Assembly (NCBI RefSeq): GCF_013623905.1
Contig: NZ_JABKDD010000013.1
Location: 1-64,000, forward strand
Reading direction: 5' to 3'
Length of the DNA: 64,000 nucleotides
Source of the DNA: Brevibacterium sediminis
Lineage (GTDB): Bacteria; Actinomycetota; Actinomycetes; Actinomycetales; Brevibacteriaceae
Positions within the stretch are counted from its first letter, which is position 1, and the number at the start of each line of letters is the position of its first letter. The notes under the pieces are model-generated. The model saw only the letters and a list, made by a program, of their open reading frames with translations, made no database searches and had not been told where the DNA came from. The translations under genes were made by a program, and so were the position numbers. Of this stretch, positions 19,587-28,984 are shown piece after piece.

Positions 19587-20765
19587 GTGGGAAACATCGA
19601 CTCTCTGCCAGTGCGTTCAGACCTCGTCGGCCTCAAGCCGTACGGGGCTCCGCACCTCAATGTGCCGGTCCAGCTCAACGTCAACGAGAACGCCTATCCG
19701 CTTCCGGACGTCGTCGTCGAGAGCATGCGCGCCGCCGTCGACGATCACTTCGCCGGACTCAATCGATATCCCGATCGCGAATTCACCGCACTGCGCGAAC
19801 ACCTCGTCACCTATCTGGACGGTGTGAACGAACGTGCCGGAGACTCCGTCGACCTCGATCCCTCCATGATCTGGGCCGCCAACGGCTCGAACGAAGTGCT
19901 CAGCCATATCGTCCAGGCCTTCGGTGGTCCGGGCCGCACTGTCTTAGGGTTCACCCCCTCGTACTCGATGCACCCGCTCATCACCACGGGCACGGGTGCC
20001 GAATGGCAGCACGTCGAACGCAAGGACGACTTCACCCTCGATGCCGAGACGGTCGCCGCCGAGGTGGCCCGTGCGAATCCGGACATCGTCTTCCTGTGCA
20101 CCCCCAACAATCCGACCGGCACATCGATCGGCCTCGACGTCATCGAAGCCGCCTACGACAACTGCGCAGGGATAGTCATCGTCGACGAGGCGTATGCGGA
20201 ATTCTCCCGCCCCGCCAAGTCCTCGGCGATGACTCTGCTGGAAGGCCGGCCCCGCCTTGTCGTCTCCCGCACCATGAGCAAGGCCTTCGCCTGTGCCGGC
20301 CTGCGCTTGGGCTACGCCATCGCCGCGCCCGAGCTCATCGACGTCCTCCGCCTCGTCCGCCTGCCCTACCACTTGTCCGAGGTCACTCAGGTGCTTGCTT
20401 GCACGGCTCTCGAACATGCTGAGCTGCTGCTGGGCAATGTCGACCGACTCATCGACTCGCGTAACCGGATGTCCAGCCACCTCGCCGAGGCGGGCTTCAC
20501 CGTCCACGACAGCGATTCGAACTTCGTCCTCTTCGGCAACATCGCCTCACCGGCCGATCTGTGGCAGAAGCTCCTCGACCGTGGAGTGCTCATCCGCGAT
20601 ATCGGCATCACCGGCCACGCCCGCGTCAACGCCGGCACCGAGGCAGAGACCGAAGCGTTCCTGACCGCCATCGACGACATCCTCGCCGAATCACCGGACG
20701 TCCTCGCGGACCGTCCGCAGTCCCCGACCCCGTCATCAGCCGCCCCGACGAAAGGCACTCCATGA
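19587..20765 (+). CDS. hisC: Histidinol-phosphate aminotransferase
   Basis: PLP enzyme that converts imidazole-acetol phosphate to histidinol phosphate. The substrate-site block [10 protein letters not shown] is near residue 30. The Asp of the cofactor site is in [14 protein letters not shown], and the PLP lysine lies in [16 protein letters not shown] near residue 231. Its length (392 residues from the GTG) is normal for the actinobacterial form. An ATG at 19578 in the same frame is an alternative start. It heads an operon with hisB, joined by an ATGA overlap. Confidence 0.93.
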   Translation: MGNIDSLPVRSDLVGLKPYGAPHLNVPVQLNVNENAYPLPDVVVESMRAAVDDHFAGLNRYPDREFTALREHLVTYLDGVNERAGDSVDLDPSMIWAANGSNEVLSHIVQAFGGPGRTVLGFTPSYSMHPLITTGTGAEWQHVERKDDFTLDAETVAAEVARANPDIVFLCTPNNPTGTSIGLDVIEAAYDNCAGIVIVDEAYAEFSRPAKSSAMTLLEGRPRLVVSRTMSKAFACAGLRLGYAIAAPELIDVLRLVRLPYHLSEVTQVLACTALEHAELLLGNVDRLIDSRNRMSSHLAEAGFTVHDSDSNFVLFGNIASPADLWQKLLDRGVLIRDIGITGHARVNAGTEAETEAFLTAIDDILAESPDVLADRPQSPTPSSAAPTKGTP

Positions 20766-21358
20766 GGCAGGCCCAGAACTCACGCACCACGTCCGAGTCC
20801 ACGGTGTCCGTGTCCGTCAACCTCGACGGCACCGGAACTTCGAACATCTCGACGAGCGTGCCGTTCTTCGACCATATGCTCACCGCCCTGTCGAAGCATT
20901 CGATGATCGACCTCGACATCACCGCCACCGGCGACACGCACATCGACGTCCACCACACCGTCGAAGACACCTCGATCGTGCTCGGCCAGACCCTGCGCGA
21001 AGCACTCGGCGACAAGGTCGGCATCCGCCGCTACGGCTTCGCCGCCGTGCCGCTGGACGAGGCCTTGGCCCAGTGCGTCGTCGACGTCTCCGGTCGCCCC
21101 TACTTCGTCCACGAAGGCGAACCCGAAGGCCAGCAGTACCACCTCATCGGCGGTCACTTCACCGGTTCGATGACCTCCCACTCGCTGGAATCGATCGCCT
21201 TCAACGGCGGACTGACCGTCCACCTCGACCTTGTCCGCGGTCGCGACCCGCACCACATCGTCGAAGCCGAGTTCAAGGCCTTCGCCCGCGCGCTGCGCGA
21301 AGCCGTCGAAACCGATCCGCGCAGCAACTCCGTTCCCAGCACCAAGGGAGTCCTGTGA
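20762..21358 (+). CDS. hisB: Imidazoleglycerol-phosphate dehydratase
   Basis: Manganese enzyme that dehydrates imidazole glycerol phosphate. The metal-binding His pairs are visible in FFDHML (near residue 39) and [11 protein letters not shown] (near 62), with a second set in [16 protein letters not shown] near residue 162. The length of 198 residues matches monofunctional HisB. The ATG at 20762 overlaps the hisC stop as ATGA, so the longer open frame upstream is not used. Confidence 0.95.
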   Translation: MRQAQNSRTTSESTVSVSVNLDGTGTSNISTSVPFFDHMLTALSKHSMIDLDITATGDTHIDVHHTVEDTSIVLGQTLREALGDKVGIRRYGFAAVPLDEALAQCVVDVSGRPYFVHEGEPEGQQYHLIGGHFTGSMTSHSLESIAFNGGLTVHLDLVRGRDPHHIVEAEFKAFARALREAVETDPRSNSVPSTKGVL

Positions 21359-21957
21359 GCACGACCGTCATCGTGACCCCGTTCGGGGTCGCCCAACAGC
21401 TGGCCGCCGCGTGCGTGCTGTCGAACATCTCAGGCACCATCGTGCCGATCGGCGAGTTCAGCGGAATCGTGCTCGCCGACACGGATGTCAAAGCCGGCAA
21501 CGAGGCGGCCGCAGCGATTTCGAAGCTCGCGGGCAAACATGAGGTCCTCCTCCTCGTGCGCAGCGAAGAGCAGATCGACGCCGGCCACTTCCGCCACGGC
21601 GCCCGAGAATCCGATGTGCCGGCCGGGCTGGCGCTGAAGAACCTGCCCGATGTGCTCGAAGGTCTCCTGCTCGAAACCGTTGCCGCAGAGGACGTCGAAG
21701 GCAATATCCCGACCTCGTCGATGACGAAGCTGCAGGCCAGTGCGGCCACGATGAGCCCTGGCCGGGCCGCCATGGCACGTACCGCTCTGCTGTGGATCAT
21801 CGCCGCCGTCCTCGCCGGACTCGTCATGGCCTTCGGTATCGCCCTGGCCCTGGGTGGGAACACCATCGCCTGGGTCGTCGCCGCACTCGGTGCCATCGTC
21901 CTCGGGTTCTCCCTGTGGAGGATCTGGTCGGTGCTGAGCAAGGGGGCGAAGCGATGA
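21355..21957 (+). CDS. Membrane protein of unknown function inside the his operon
   Basis: A 200-residue protein lodged between hisB and hisH with overlaps at both ends (GTGA and ATGA), so it is translated with the pathway. The N-terminal part is soluble, with an Ala-rich sequence and no recognised motif. Two hydrophobic helices lie near the C terminus (about residues 143-165 and 169-188), followed by a basic tail SKGAKR. It would be anchored in the membrane with the bulk in the cytoplasm. I do not recognise a family, and it is not a known step of histidine synthesis. Confidence 0.8.
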   Translation: MSTTVIVTPFGVAQQLAAACVLSNISGTIVPIGEFSGIVLADTDVKAGNEAAAAISKLAGKHEVLLLVRSEEQIDAGHFRHGARESDVPAGLALKNLPDVLEGLLLETVAAEDVEGNIPTSSMTKLQASAATMSPGRAAMARTALLWIIAAVLAGLVMAFGIALALGGNTIAWVVAALGAIVLGFSLWRIWSVLSKGAKR

Positions 21958-22637
21958 CGACTGTCGCCGTCCTCGACTACGGTGCCGGAAACGTCCGCTC
22001 CGCCGTTCGTGCGGTCGCCGCAGCCGGCGTCGAGGTCACGCTGACGGCCGATCACGATGTCATCAACGACTCCGACGGACTGCTGGTTCCCGGCGTCGGC
22101 GCATTTTCGGCCGTGATGGCCGGACTGGAGAACGTCGGGGGAGTCGACCTCATCCGGGCACGCCACGAACAAGGGCGACCGCTGCTCGGCATCTGCGTCG
22201 GCCTCCAGGTGTTCTTCGCCCGCGGTGTCGAACACGGAGTCAAGACTGAGGGCATCGGTCTGTGGCCCGGAGCCGTCACCGGCCTCGAGGCACCGGTCAT
22301 CCCGCATATGGGATGGTCGAAGGTCAACGCTCCCGCGGACTCGGCCATGTTCGATGGCATCGGGGACGAACGCTTCTACTTCGTCCACTCCTACGCCGCG
22401 ACCGAGCCGCCGGCGAACGCGACGGTGACGACCGCCCGCCACGGCAATGACTTCATCGCCGCTGTCGAAGACGGAACCACCTGGGCGGCACAGTTCCATC
22501 CCGAGAAGTCCGCCGAGGCGGGCGCCAAGCTCCTGCGCAATTGGCTCGCCTCGTTCGCCGCCGACAGCAGCCCGGGCAGCGGTTCGGGCAGCACCGACAG
22601 CTCAGGCACCAACCCCAGAGACTCACTCAGCTCCTGA
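21954..22637 (+). CDS. hisH: Imidazole glycerol phosphate synthase, glutaminase subunit
   Basis: Class I glutamine amidotransferase that supplies ammonia to HisF. The nucleophile Cys is in [12 protein letters not shown] near residue 79, and the His-Glu pair is in QFHPEKS near residue 183. The oxyanion strand PGVGAF is present. A Ser/Gly-rich tail of about 20 residues follows the domain. The partner hisF is not in this window, so it must lie elsewhere. The ATG overlaps the preceding gene by ATGA. Confidence 0.93.
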   Translation: MTTVAVLDYGAGNVRSAVRAVAAAGVEVTLTADHDVINDSDGLLVPGVGAFSAVMAGLENVGGVDLIRARHEQGRPLLGICVGLQVFFARGVEHGVKTEGIGLWPGAVTGLEAPVIPHMGWSKVNAPADSAMFDGIGDERFYFVHSYAATEPPANATVTTARHGNDFIAAVEDGTTWAAQFHPEKSAEAGAKLLRNWLASFAADSSPGSGSGSTDSSGTNPRDSLSS

Positions 22638-22695
22638 CCGAGCACACCGACTATGGTTGCCTCAAACCCCGTGGCACCCTGGCAGAAAGGTCACA

Positions 22696-23433
22696 ATGAC
22701 AGACAGTTCGAACAAGCTGGTCCTCCTCCCCGCCGTCGACGTCGCCGACGGCAAGGCCGTCCGCCTCGTCCAGGGCGAAGCCGGAACCGAAACCGACTAC
22801 GGTTCACCCATCGACGCCGCTCAGGACTTCGAGAGCCGCGGCGCCGAATGGATCCACCTCGTCGACCTCGATGCCGCCTTCGGACGCGGATCGAACTCGG
22901 ATCTGCTCAACCAGGTCGTCAAGGCCGTGGGGATCAAGGTCGAACTCTCCGGTGGCATCCGTGACACCGAAAGCCTCGAACGTGCACTCGACACGGGAGC
23001 CGAGCGCGTCAACATCGGCACCGCCGCCCTGGAGAACCCCGAGTGGACGGCCGAGATGATCTCGCGCTTCGGCGACCAGGTCGCCATCGGCCTCGACGTG
23101 CGCGGAACCACCCTGGCCGCCCGCGGCTGGACGAAGGACGGCGGCGACCTGTACGAAGTCCTCGCCACCCTCGAAGCCGCCGGCTGCTCCCGCTACGTCG
23201 TCACCGATGTGCGCAAGGACGGCACCCTGCAGGGCCCCAATGTCGACCTGCTCGAGGATCTCGCGCAGAAGACGGACTCTCCGATCGTCGCCTCCGGCGG
23301 AGTCTCGAGCCTCGACGATCTGCGTGCCCTCCGTGAGCTCGTGCCCTTCGGCGTCGACTCGGCGATCGTGGGCAAGGCACTCTACGCCGGCAAGTTCACT
23401 CTGGAAGAAGCCCTCGACGTCGCAGGACGGTGA
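22696..23433 (+). CDS. priA: Phosphoribosyl isomerase A (HisA, probably bifunctional HisA/TrpF)
   Basis: A (beta/alpha)8-barrel isomerase of the ProFAR step in histidine synthesis. The catalytic Asp is in [19 protein letters not shown] near residue 13, and the second acidic site is in [16 protein letters not shown] near residue 175. The phosphate loops ELSGGIRD and VASGGVSS are clear. In actinobacteria the enzyme is usually PriA, which also performs the TrpF reaction; that is inferred from phylogeny. The ATG at 22696 follows AGAAAGG. The gap to hisH is 58 bases. Confidence 0.92.
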   Translation: MTDSSNKLVLLPAVDVADGKAVRLVQGEAGTETDYGSPIDAAQDFESRGAEWIHLVDLDAAFGRGSNSDLLNQVVKAVGIKVELSGGIRDTESLERALDTGAERVNIGTAALENPEWTAEMISRFGDQVAIGLDVRGTTLAARGWTKDGGDLYEVLATLEAAGCSRYVVTDVRKDGTLQGPNVDLLEDLAQKTDSPIVASGGVSSLDDLRALRELVPFGVDSAIVGKALYAGKFTLEEALDVAGR

Positions 23434-23437
23434 GTCT

Positions 23438-24292
23438 GTGAGCACGCACTCGCACGATCCGGGCCACCCTCACGAGTCGGGCCAGCCGCATGGGCCGGAC
23501 GAGCCCCGGTCCGCGGCGCCTGCCGCCCAGGCAGGCGAGACCCTCGCCCCGACGGATTCCGCCGGACAGGCGTGGGAGGGCCGGGATCTCAAACCCAGCC
23601 CGTTCTCCGGTGACACCGGGCTGGCGGATGCGGCCCTGTTGGAGGCCCTGACCCAGGTCGCGCATGCACCCCTGGATCCGGCCGCCCACCAGCAGGTCGT
23701 CGCGGCACTGTCCGGGGCCAGGCTCTATGCCCCGATCGTGCCGATGGTCGTCGATCAGGAGGTCGGAGACAACGGGCTCATGGCCGACAACTCCTCGGAG
23801 ATGGCGATGGTCCGCCTCCAAGCCGAGGACGGCCGCGAGTGCACCCCGGGATTCTCCGGAATCCCACCGTTGACGGCGTGGCATTCCGGCGCCCGTCCCG
23901 TGCCGATCGAGTCCGAACGGCTCGTCCTCGGGGCGATCGAGGCCGAGTCCCAGCTCGTCGTCCTCGATCCGGGGGCCGAGTCCTCGTTCCTGCTGCGCCG
24001 CCCGGCCATGTTCGCGTTCGTGCAGTCCGAGCCTTGGACTCCGTCCTGGGCCGACGCCGAGGTGGCCGAGCGTCTGCGTGCCATTGCCGAGTCCTTCCCG
24101 TGGCTGGCTCGGATCGGTGTGAGCCCCGGCAGCAACAGCGTCCACCTCGGTGGTCCGGAGCTCGGCATCACACTCGGTGTCGACTCCGATGTGCCGCCGG
24201 AGGAAGTGCGCCGGTTCCAGGAAACTGTCGCCGGTGACGAGGACCTCGTCGCGAAGATCGACTCTCTGGCCATCCGCCTCGTCGAAGTCTGA
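23438..24292 (+). CDS. SseB family protein with a His-rich N-terminal tail
   Basis: A 284-residue protein with the SseB-type N-terminal domain (about residues 60-190, including LVLGAIEAESQLVVLDPG). The function is not known in most bacteria. The first 30 residues are rich in His and Pro and may bind metal or be disordered. The GTG at 23438 lies 4 bases after priA, and the same placement after priA occurs in other actinobacteria, so it belongs to the his transcript. Confidence 0.8.
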   Translation: MSTHSHDPGHPHESGQPHGPDEPRSAAPAAQAGETLAPTDSAGQAWEGRDLKPSPFSGDTGLADAALLEALTQVAHAPLDPAAHQQVVAALSGARLYAPIVPMVVDQEVGDNGLMADNSSEMAMVRLQAEDGRECTPGFSGIPPLTAWHSGARPVPIESERLVLGAIEAESQLVVLDPGAESSFLLRRPAMFAFVQSEPWTPSWADAEVAERLRAIAESFPWLARIGVSPGSNSVHLGGPELGITLGVDSDVPPEEVRRFQETVAGDEDLVAKIDSLAIRLVEV

Positions 24293-24324
24293 CCGTTCCG
24301 GGCGTGTCAGATCGGCAGGGCACC

Positions 24325-24330
24325 TATGCT
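24325..24330 (+). promoter_or_regulatory. Candidate -10 box (TATGCT) for the amidohydrolase gene
   Basis: TATGCT is followed by 8 bases and the ATG at 24339; no ribosome site is visible. Confidence 0.4.
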
Positions 24331-24338
24331 TGTGACCC

Positions 24339-25685
24339 ATGAGCGAAATCCGTGACCTCGGCCACTCGACCGCACCGGACGACAGCTACCTCGACGAGAT
24401 GGCCAGACAGACCCGGGCTCGGGCCGAGCAGGCCGCCGAGTGGGTCTCTGACTTCACCGGTGCCCCGGTGACGAGCCGGTCCGGCATCGCTGCGGGACTG
24501 GACGCCGCGGAGGGCGACCTCACGGGCCTGCTCCACACCATCCATGATCTCGCCGAGACGGCCTTCGAAGAGTTCGATTCGGTCGCCGCGATCGCCTCGG
24601 TGTTGGAGAATCACGGAGTCGACGTCGAGACCGGCCTCTACGGTGTGAAGACCACACTGCGGGCGACGACGGGATCCGGCCACGGTCGCACGATCGCGAT
24701 CCTCGCCGAATACGATGCCCTGCCCGAGATCGGGCATGCGTGCGGGCACAACATCATCGCCACCGCCGGAGTCGGTGCGTTCCTGGCCCTCCATGCCTTA
24801 TACGAGAAAGACCCCGACGCCGTGCCGGGCACCGTCGTGCTGTTGGGTACCCCAGCGGAAGAAGGTCATTCGGGCAAAGAGGTCATGGCCCGGGCCGGTG
24901 CCTTCAACGGAATCGACGCAGCCATCATGGTCCACGGCTACGGCTACGACTGCGCCGACCAGGTGTGGCTGGGACGCCGCCTGCTCAAGGTCACGTATTC
25001 GGGGGTCGCCGCCCACGCCTCGGCGCAGCCGTTCATGGGGCGCAACGCCCTCGACGCGGCGAACCTCTTCTATCAGGGACTTGGCCTGATGCGGCAGCAG
25101 ATGCCGCCGATCTCCCGTCTGCACGCGGTCATCACCGACGGCGGAACGAGACCGTCGATCATCACCGAAACCGCCACCGTGCAGTGCTACGTCCGTTCGA
25201 AGTTCCCTGAGACGCTCAAAGAGCTCTCCGACCGGGTCGAGGAGGCGGCGAAGGGCGCCGCGCTCATGACCGGCACCGGCGTCACTGTCGACTGGGACGA
25301 ACATCCGCCGTCGCTGCCCGTGCGCACGAATTCGACCCTGACCGCCCGTTGGGCCGAACACGAACAGGCGCGCGGTCGCCAACCGCTTCCCTCCGGAGTG
25401 CTCGACGAATCGATCGCTGCGTCCACGGACTTCGGCAATGTCTCCTACCGGATTCCCGGCATCCATCCGCTGATCAAGACCGCCGACGCCGAGGTGGCCT
25501 TGCACACTCGTGAATTCGCCGAGGCAGCGCAGACCCCGGCCGCCGAAATTGCGGCACTCGACGCAGCTTACGGTCTTGCGTGCACCGCACTGGACTTCCT
25601 CGTCGACGATGCTCTCGCCGCCGAGGTGACCGAAGAGTTCACCCGCGACGGGGGAGCCATCGACGTCGAGCACTTCTTCGACTGA
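24339..25685 (+). CDS. M20-family amidohydrolase (AbgB/aminoacylase-like)
   Basis: A zinc peptidase-fold amidase of 448 residues. Metal-site blocks are visible in AEYDALPEIGHACGHN (about residues 127-142) and the glutamate pair in PAEEGHSGKEVMAR near 172. The sequence resembles AbgB, which cleaves p-aminobenzoyl-glutamate, more than exopeptidases. An AbgT transporter gene follows 49 bases later, which strongly supports salvage of p-aminobenzoyl-glutamate or a similar N-acyl amino acid. Only one hydrolase gene is present, whereas enteric bacteria have two (abgA and abgB). Confidence 0.85.
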   Translation: MSEIRDLGHSTAPDDSYLDEMARQTRARAEQAAEWVSDFTGAPVTSRSGIAAGLDAAEGDLTGLLHTIHDLAETAFEEFDSVAAIASVLENHGVDVETGLYGVKTTLRATTGSGHGRTIAILAEYDALPEIGHACGHNIIATAGVGAFLALHALYEKDPDAVPGTVVLLGTPAEEGHSGKEVMARAGAFNGIDAAIMVHGYGYDCADQVWLGRRLLKVTYSGVAAHASAQPFMGRNALDAANLFYQGLGLMRQQMPPISRLHAVITDGGTRPSIITETATVQCYVRSKFPETLKELSDRVEEAAKGAALMTGTGVTVDWDEHPPSLPVRTNSTLTARWAEHEQARGRQPLPSGVLDESIAASTDFGNVSYRIPGIHPLIKTADAEVALHTREFAEAAQTPAAEIAALDAAYGLACTALDFLVDDALAAEVTEEFTRDGGAIDVEHFFD

Positions 25686-25734
25686 GATCGTCCCGCCGCA
25701 CCCAGACCTGATCCATCGAAGAGAAGGACCGCTC

Positions 25735-27381
25735 ATGTCGACGACAGATGGGAAAGTCGGTTTCGGCCAGCGCACGCTGGACTGGATCGAACGCATCGGA
25801 AACAAGCTGCCCGAACCGTTCACACTGTTCCTCGGGCTCTTCATCATCACCGGCCTCGTCTCCACGGCGATGGCCATGGCCGATGTCACCGTGGCTATTC
25901 CCGGCGGCGACGAGACCATCGCGATCAAGGGCCTGTTCACCGGGGAGGGTCTGTCGTGGCTGACCACGACGATGGGCGACAACTACATCGGGTTCCCGCC
26001 CTTGGCGACGGTGCTGCCGATTCTGCTGGCCGTCGGTGTAGCCGAGAAGTCGGGAATGCTCGCCGCGGCCGTGCGCATTGCCTTCGGCAAGAGCCCGAAG
26101 TGGCTGCTGCCCTATGCCGTCGGCTTCGTCGGGGTGGTCGGGTCGATCATGGCCGACTCGGCGTTCGTCATCATCCCGCCTTTGGCTGCGCTCGTGTTCA
26201 AAGCGGCAGGACGGCATCCGATGGCCGGGCTCATCGGCGGGTTCGCCGCCACGGGTGCCGGCTATTCGACCTCGATCGTCCCTACGAGCCTCGACGCTCT
26301 GTTCGCCGGGATCACCACCTCGGTGATGGAGACCCTGCCGAACACCGACTACACCGCGGTCAACCCGGTATCGAACTACTACTTCAACATCGCCTCGTCG
26401 ATCGTGCTCGCGATCATCGCCGGATTCATCATCGACCGGCTCATCGAACCGAACATGGTGCGCAAGGGAGTGCCCCGCGAATACGCGAATGCCTCGGCGA
26501 GCGGGCTGGCCCGCGAATACCAGGCGCCCGACAGCCCCTACGGAGATGCCTCGGCGACTTCGGATGGATCCTCTGAATCCTCGGACGCAGAGTCGTCCAC
26601 CGAGATCAAGGCCGAACTCGAACCCGAGGAGAAGAAGGGGCTGATCTGGGCGGTCGTCTCGGGTCTCGTCCTCACCGCAGTCTTCCTCTTCGCGTTCCTA
26701 CTTCCATCGTCTCCCTGGCGGAACGAGGACGGCGGATTCCTCCCGGAGTCCCCGCTGCTGTCGTCGATCGTGTTCATCGTCTTCGCCTACTTCATGCTCA
26801 TGGGCGTCGTCTACGGCATCGTCGTGCACACCGTGAGGTCGATGAACGACCTCGTGAAGATGATGAGCCAATCGATCATCGACATGATGTCGTTCCTCAT
26901 TCTCGCGTTCATCCTCGGCCAGTTCATCGCCCTGTTCAATTGGACGGGAATCGGTTCGTGGATCGCCGTCGCAGGGGCGTCGGGGCTCGAGGCGATCGGG
27001 CTGACCGGGTTCGCCGCGGTCATCGGCTTCATGCTCCTGGCCAGCGTGCTCAACCTATTCATCGTGTCCGGATCGTCGATGTGGACGCTCATGGCCGCCG
27101 TGTTCGTCCCGCTCTTCGCCCTGCTCGGCTACGAACCGGCGTTCATCCAGGCCGGTTTCCGCGTCGGAGACTCGGCCACTCAGGTCATCACTCCGCTCAA
27201 CCCGTACATGATCGTGCTGCTCGGCCTCGTTCGCCGGTATGAGCCGAACGCCGGGTTGGGCACAGTCATCTCTCGGATGTTCCCGTTCGTCATCCCGTTC
27301 TGGCTGGCCTGGGCCGTGCTGCTGGGCATCTGGTTCGTCTTCGACCTGCCGTTGGGCCCGGGCAACGGGATCCGACTGTGA
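25735..27381 (+). CDS. abgT: AbgT-family transporter
   Basis: A 548-residue inner-membrane carrier with about 11-13 hydrophobic helices. The AbgT signature is clear near the C-terminal third: SGSSMWTLMAAVFVPLF, then GFRVGDSATQVITPLNPYM. Family members take up p-aminobenzoyl-glutamate, and some export sulfonamides. A polar acidic loop of about 55 residues lies in the middle. The ATG at 25735 follows AGAGAAGGA. It forms an operon with the M20 amidohydrolase. Confidence 0.92.
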   Translation: MSTTDGKVGFGQRTLDWIERIGNKLPEPFTLFLGLFIITGLVSTAMAMADVTVAIPGGDETIAIKGLFTGEGLSWLTTTMGDNYIGFPPLATVLPILLAVGVAEKSGMLAAAVRIAFGKSPKWLLPYAVGFVGVVGSIMADSAFVIIPPLAALVFKAAGRHPMAGLIGGFAATGAGYSTSIVPTSLDALFAGITTSVMETLPNTDYTAVNPVSNYYFNIASSIVLAIIAGFIIDRLIEPNMVRKGVPREYANASASGLAREYQAPDSPYGDASATSDGSSESSDAESSTEIKAELEPEEKKGLIWAVVSGLVLTAVFLFAFLLPSSPWRNEDGGFLPESPLLSSIVFIVFAYFMLMGVVYGIVVHTVRSMNDLVKMMSQSIIDMMSFLILAFILGQFIALFNWTGIGSWIAVAGASGLEAIGLTGFAAVIGFMLLASVLNLFIVSGSSMWTLMAAVFVPLFALLGYEPAFIQAGFRVGDSATQVITPLNPYMIVLLGLVRRYEPNAGLGTVISRMFPFVIPFWLAWAVLLGIWFVFDLPLGPGNGIRL

Positions 27382-27394
27382 GGTTCGATTGCCG

Positions 27395-27769
27395 ATGGTG
27401 AGTCGAATCAGCGATCTTATCGTCAAAACCCCGGACCCGGCTCGGCTGAGCCGATTCTGGTGCGAAGCACTGGGCTACGAGGTGACGGCCACAGACGAAA
27501 CCGGTGTCGCGATCTCCGGGGCGTCGAATGCACCGACTATTCTCTTCGAGCGTTCGAGCGATTCGTTTGGGGACAACAATCTGCATCTCGACCTCTGTCC
27601 GACTGACCGCAGCCAGGCGGACGAACTCGAAAGACTTATGGCTTTGGGTGCCACGAAGACTGATGTCGTGCCGTCCGGAAGCTGGCATGTTCTCGCGGAT
27701 CCGGACGGCAACAAGTTCTGTCTCATGGCGAAGCGCATCCCAGCAGAGCCGAACGACTTCCATGACTGA
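27395..27769 (+). CDS. VOC/glyoxalase-like domain protein
   Basis: A 124-residue single-domain protein. The typical blocks are LIVKTPDPARLSRFWCEALG at the start, LHLDLCPTD in the middle and VLADPDGNKFCLM at the end, as in the Glyoxalase_6-like group. The substrate is unknown. It lies 13 bases after abgT and could be read from the same message. The ATG at 27395 is the first start after the abgT stop; a GTG 3 bases later is possible. Confidence 0.8.
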   Translation: MVSRISDLIVKTPDPARLSRFWCEALGYEVTATDETGVAISGASNAPTILFERSSDSFGDNNLHLDLCPTDRSQADELERLMALGATKTDVVPSGSWHVLADPDGNKFCLMAKRIPAEPNDFHD

Positions 27770-27868
27770 GTCCTAACCCAATCGGTGACAGAAACATGAA
27801 ACGACCATGCAGTTCTGCGGATCACTGTCGAACTTCCGCGGTCAGAGGACGTTCGCGACCGTTATTCC

Positions 27869-28849
27869 TCAGAGCATCTGCCGTACGCCTTCGCGCCAGT
27901 CGGTTGTGCCAACTGTTTCGGCCAAATCGCTGGAGGCGATGACGCAGGGTTCGTACCAGATCGGTGCCAACTGGTTGAGCTCATAGAAGGAGCGTTCGAA
28001 AGCACCGATGGCACGGGTCGCCCAGCGTGGGACTGAGAGCGGACGCTTGTGCTTCTGCCCAAGAGTGTCCGCGGTGAAGTCGGCGATCTCGGCCAGTGTC
28101 GGATTTGATGCCGGTGCGATCCGCAGCTGATGCGTCCCCGCGGGGACGCGCTTGAGATCCTCAGCCGCCTGGATCATGGCAGCCGCGTGATCGGCGATGA
28201 CGGTGATTCCGTGCGGGACATCAGTCCGTGCCGGCACCATGGCCCTACGCCCGGCGGAAACGGGTTCGGTGATGCACATCCGCACGACCGACGACCACTT
28301 TTCCGCGGTTCTGCCGAGCAGGTCCCCGGCGATGACGCTTGCGCTCGTTGCGGGATGAGAGTCACGGGCTTCGATGAGTCGCTGCCGGATTCGTCCCTTG
28401 TCCTCCACCGGAGCGAACGGTGAGGTTTCGGTGATTGGGGCATCGAGTCCGGCGAAGGCGTAGACCGACTCCGGGAAGACGACGGGGATGCCGAGGTCTG
28501 CGGCGGTGTCGAGGATCGCTGCGTCGAGGCGGGGGAGGACCTGCTCCCATTTCCGACTGTCATAGGGAGCGTGTGCGCAGGCGAAGATCGCATCGACTCC
28601 CTGAGCGGCCTCGGCCAGCTGGGCGCGATCACTCGCATCGGCCTTGAGGTGAGTTGGAGCGCTGACTGTCGTCGTGCCAGACGTTGACGACGTTTCCGAT
28701 GGGGCGGTGGTGTTGGTCGCTCCGCCCGAGGCGCTGGACGAACCTCTGCCGGAGCGGGTGGCGATGCGGACATCTGTGCCTGATGCGATGAGCTGAGTCG
28801 CGATCTCCGGACCGATCTGACCATTGCCGATGACGAGTGCTGTTTTCAT
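27869..28849 (-). CDS. NAD(P)-binding epimerase/reductase-like protein
   Basis: A 326-residue protein with an N-terminal Rossmann fold (VIGNGQIGPEIATQL at residues 6-20) of the atypical short-chain dehydrogenase/NmrA-like type. A Ser/Thr-rich insert lies at about residues 35-65. The catalytic YxxxK is not obvious. It may act as a reductase or NAD-dependent epimerase; the substrate is unknown. It is divergent from a TetR gene, and a GGAAGGGA ribosome site precedes the ATG. The divergent promoter carries two matching palindromes, so it is probably the TetR protein's target. Confidence 0.75.
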   Translation of the reverse strand: MKTALVIGNGQIGPEIATQLIASGTDVRIATRSGRGSSSASGGATNTTAPSETSSTSGTTTVSAPTHLKADASDRAQLAEAAQGVDAIFACAHAPYDSRKWEQVLPRLDAAILDTAADLGIPVVFPESVYAFAGLDAPITETSPFAPVEDKGRIRQRLIEARDSHPATSASVIAGDLLGRTAEKWSSVVRMCITEPVSAGRRAMVPARTDVPHGITVIADHAAAMIQAAEDLKRVPAGTHQLRIAPASNPTLAEIADFTADTLGQKHKRPLSVPRWATRAIGAFERSFYELNQLAPIWYEPCVIASSDLAETVGTTDWREGVRQML

Positions 28850-28883
28850 GACGGATCCCTTCCGATGCCTCCGATGATTAAAC

Positions 28884-28945
28884 GAGAGCGGTGCTCTCTC
28901 GAATCAGCGTAAGGCTCGGCAGCCGACAATTCAAGAGCAGTGCTC
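28884..28945. promoter_or_regulatory. Pair of TetR-type operators in the divergent promoter
   Basis: Two palindromes fit the pattern GAGC-RGT-GCTC: 28886-28896 (extended to GAGAGC-GGT-GCTCTC at 28884-28898) and 28935-28945. They lie 49 bases apart between the NAD-binding protein gene and tetR. Confidence 0.65.
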
Positions 28946-28972
28946 ACTGTTGTCATCATTGCTCTCGGATCG

Positions 28973-28978
28973 TAAGGT
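28973..28978 (+). promoter_or_regulatory. Candidate -10 box (TAAGGT) for the leaderless tetR gene
   Basis: TAAGGT is followed by exactly 6 bases and the ATG at 28985. The nearer operator would overlap the -35 region. Confidence 0.5.
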
Positions 28979-28984
28979 GAAGCC

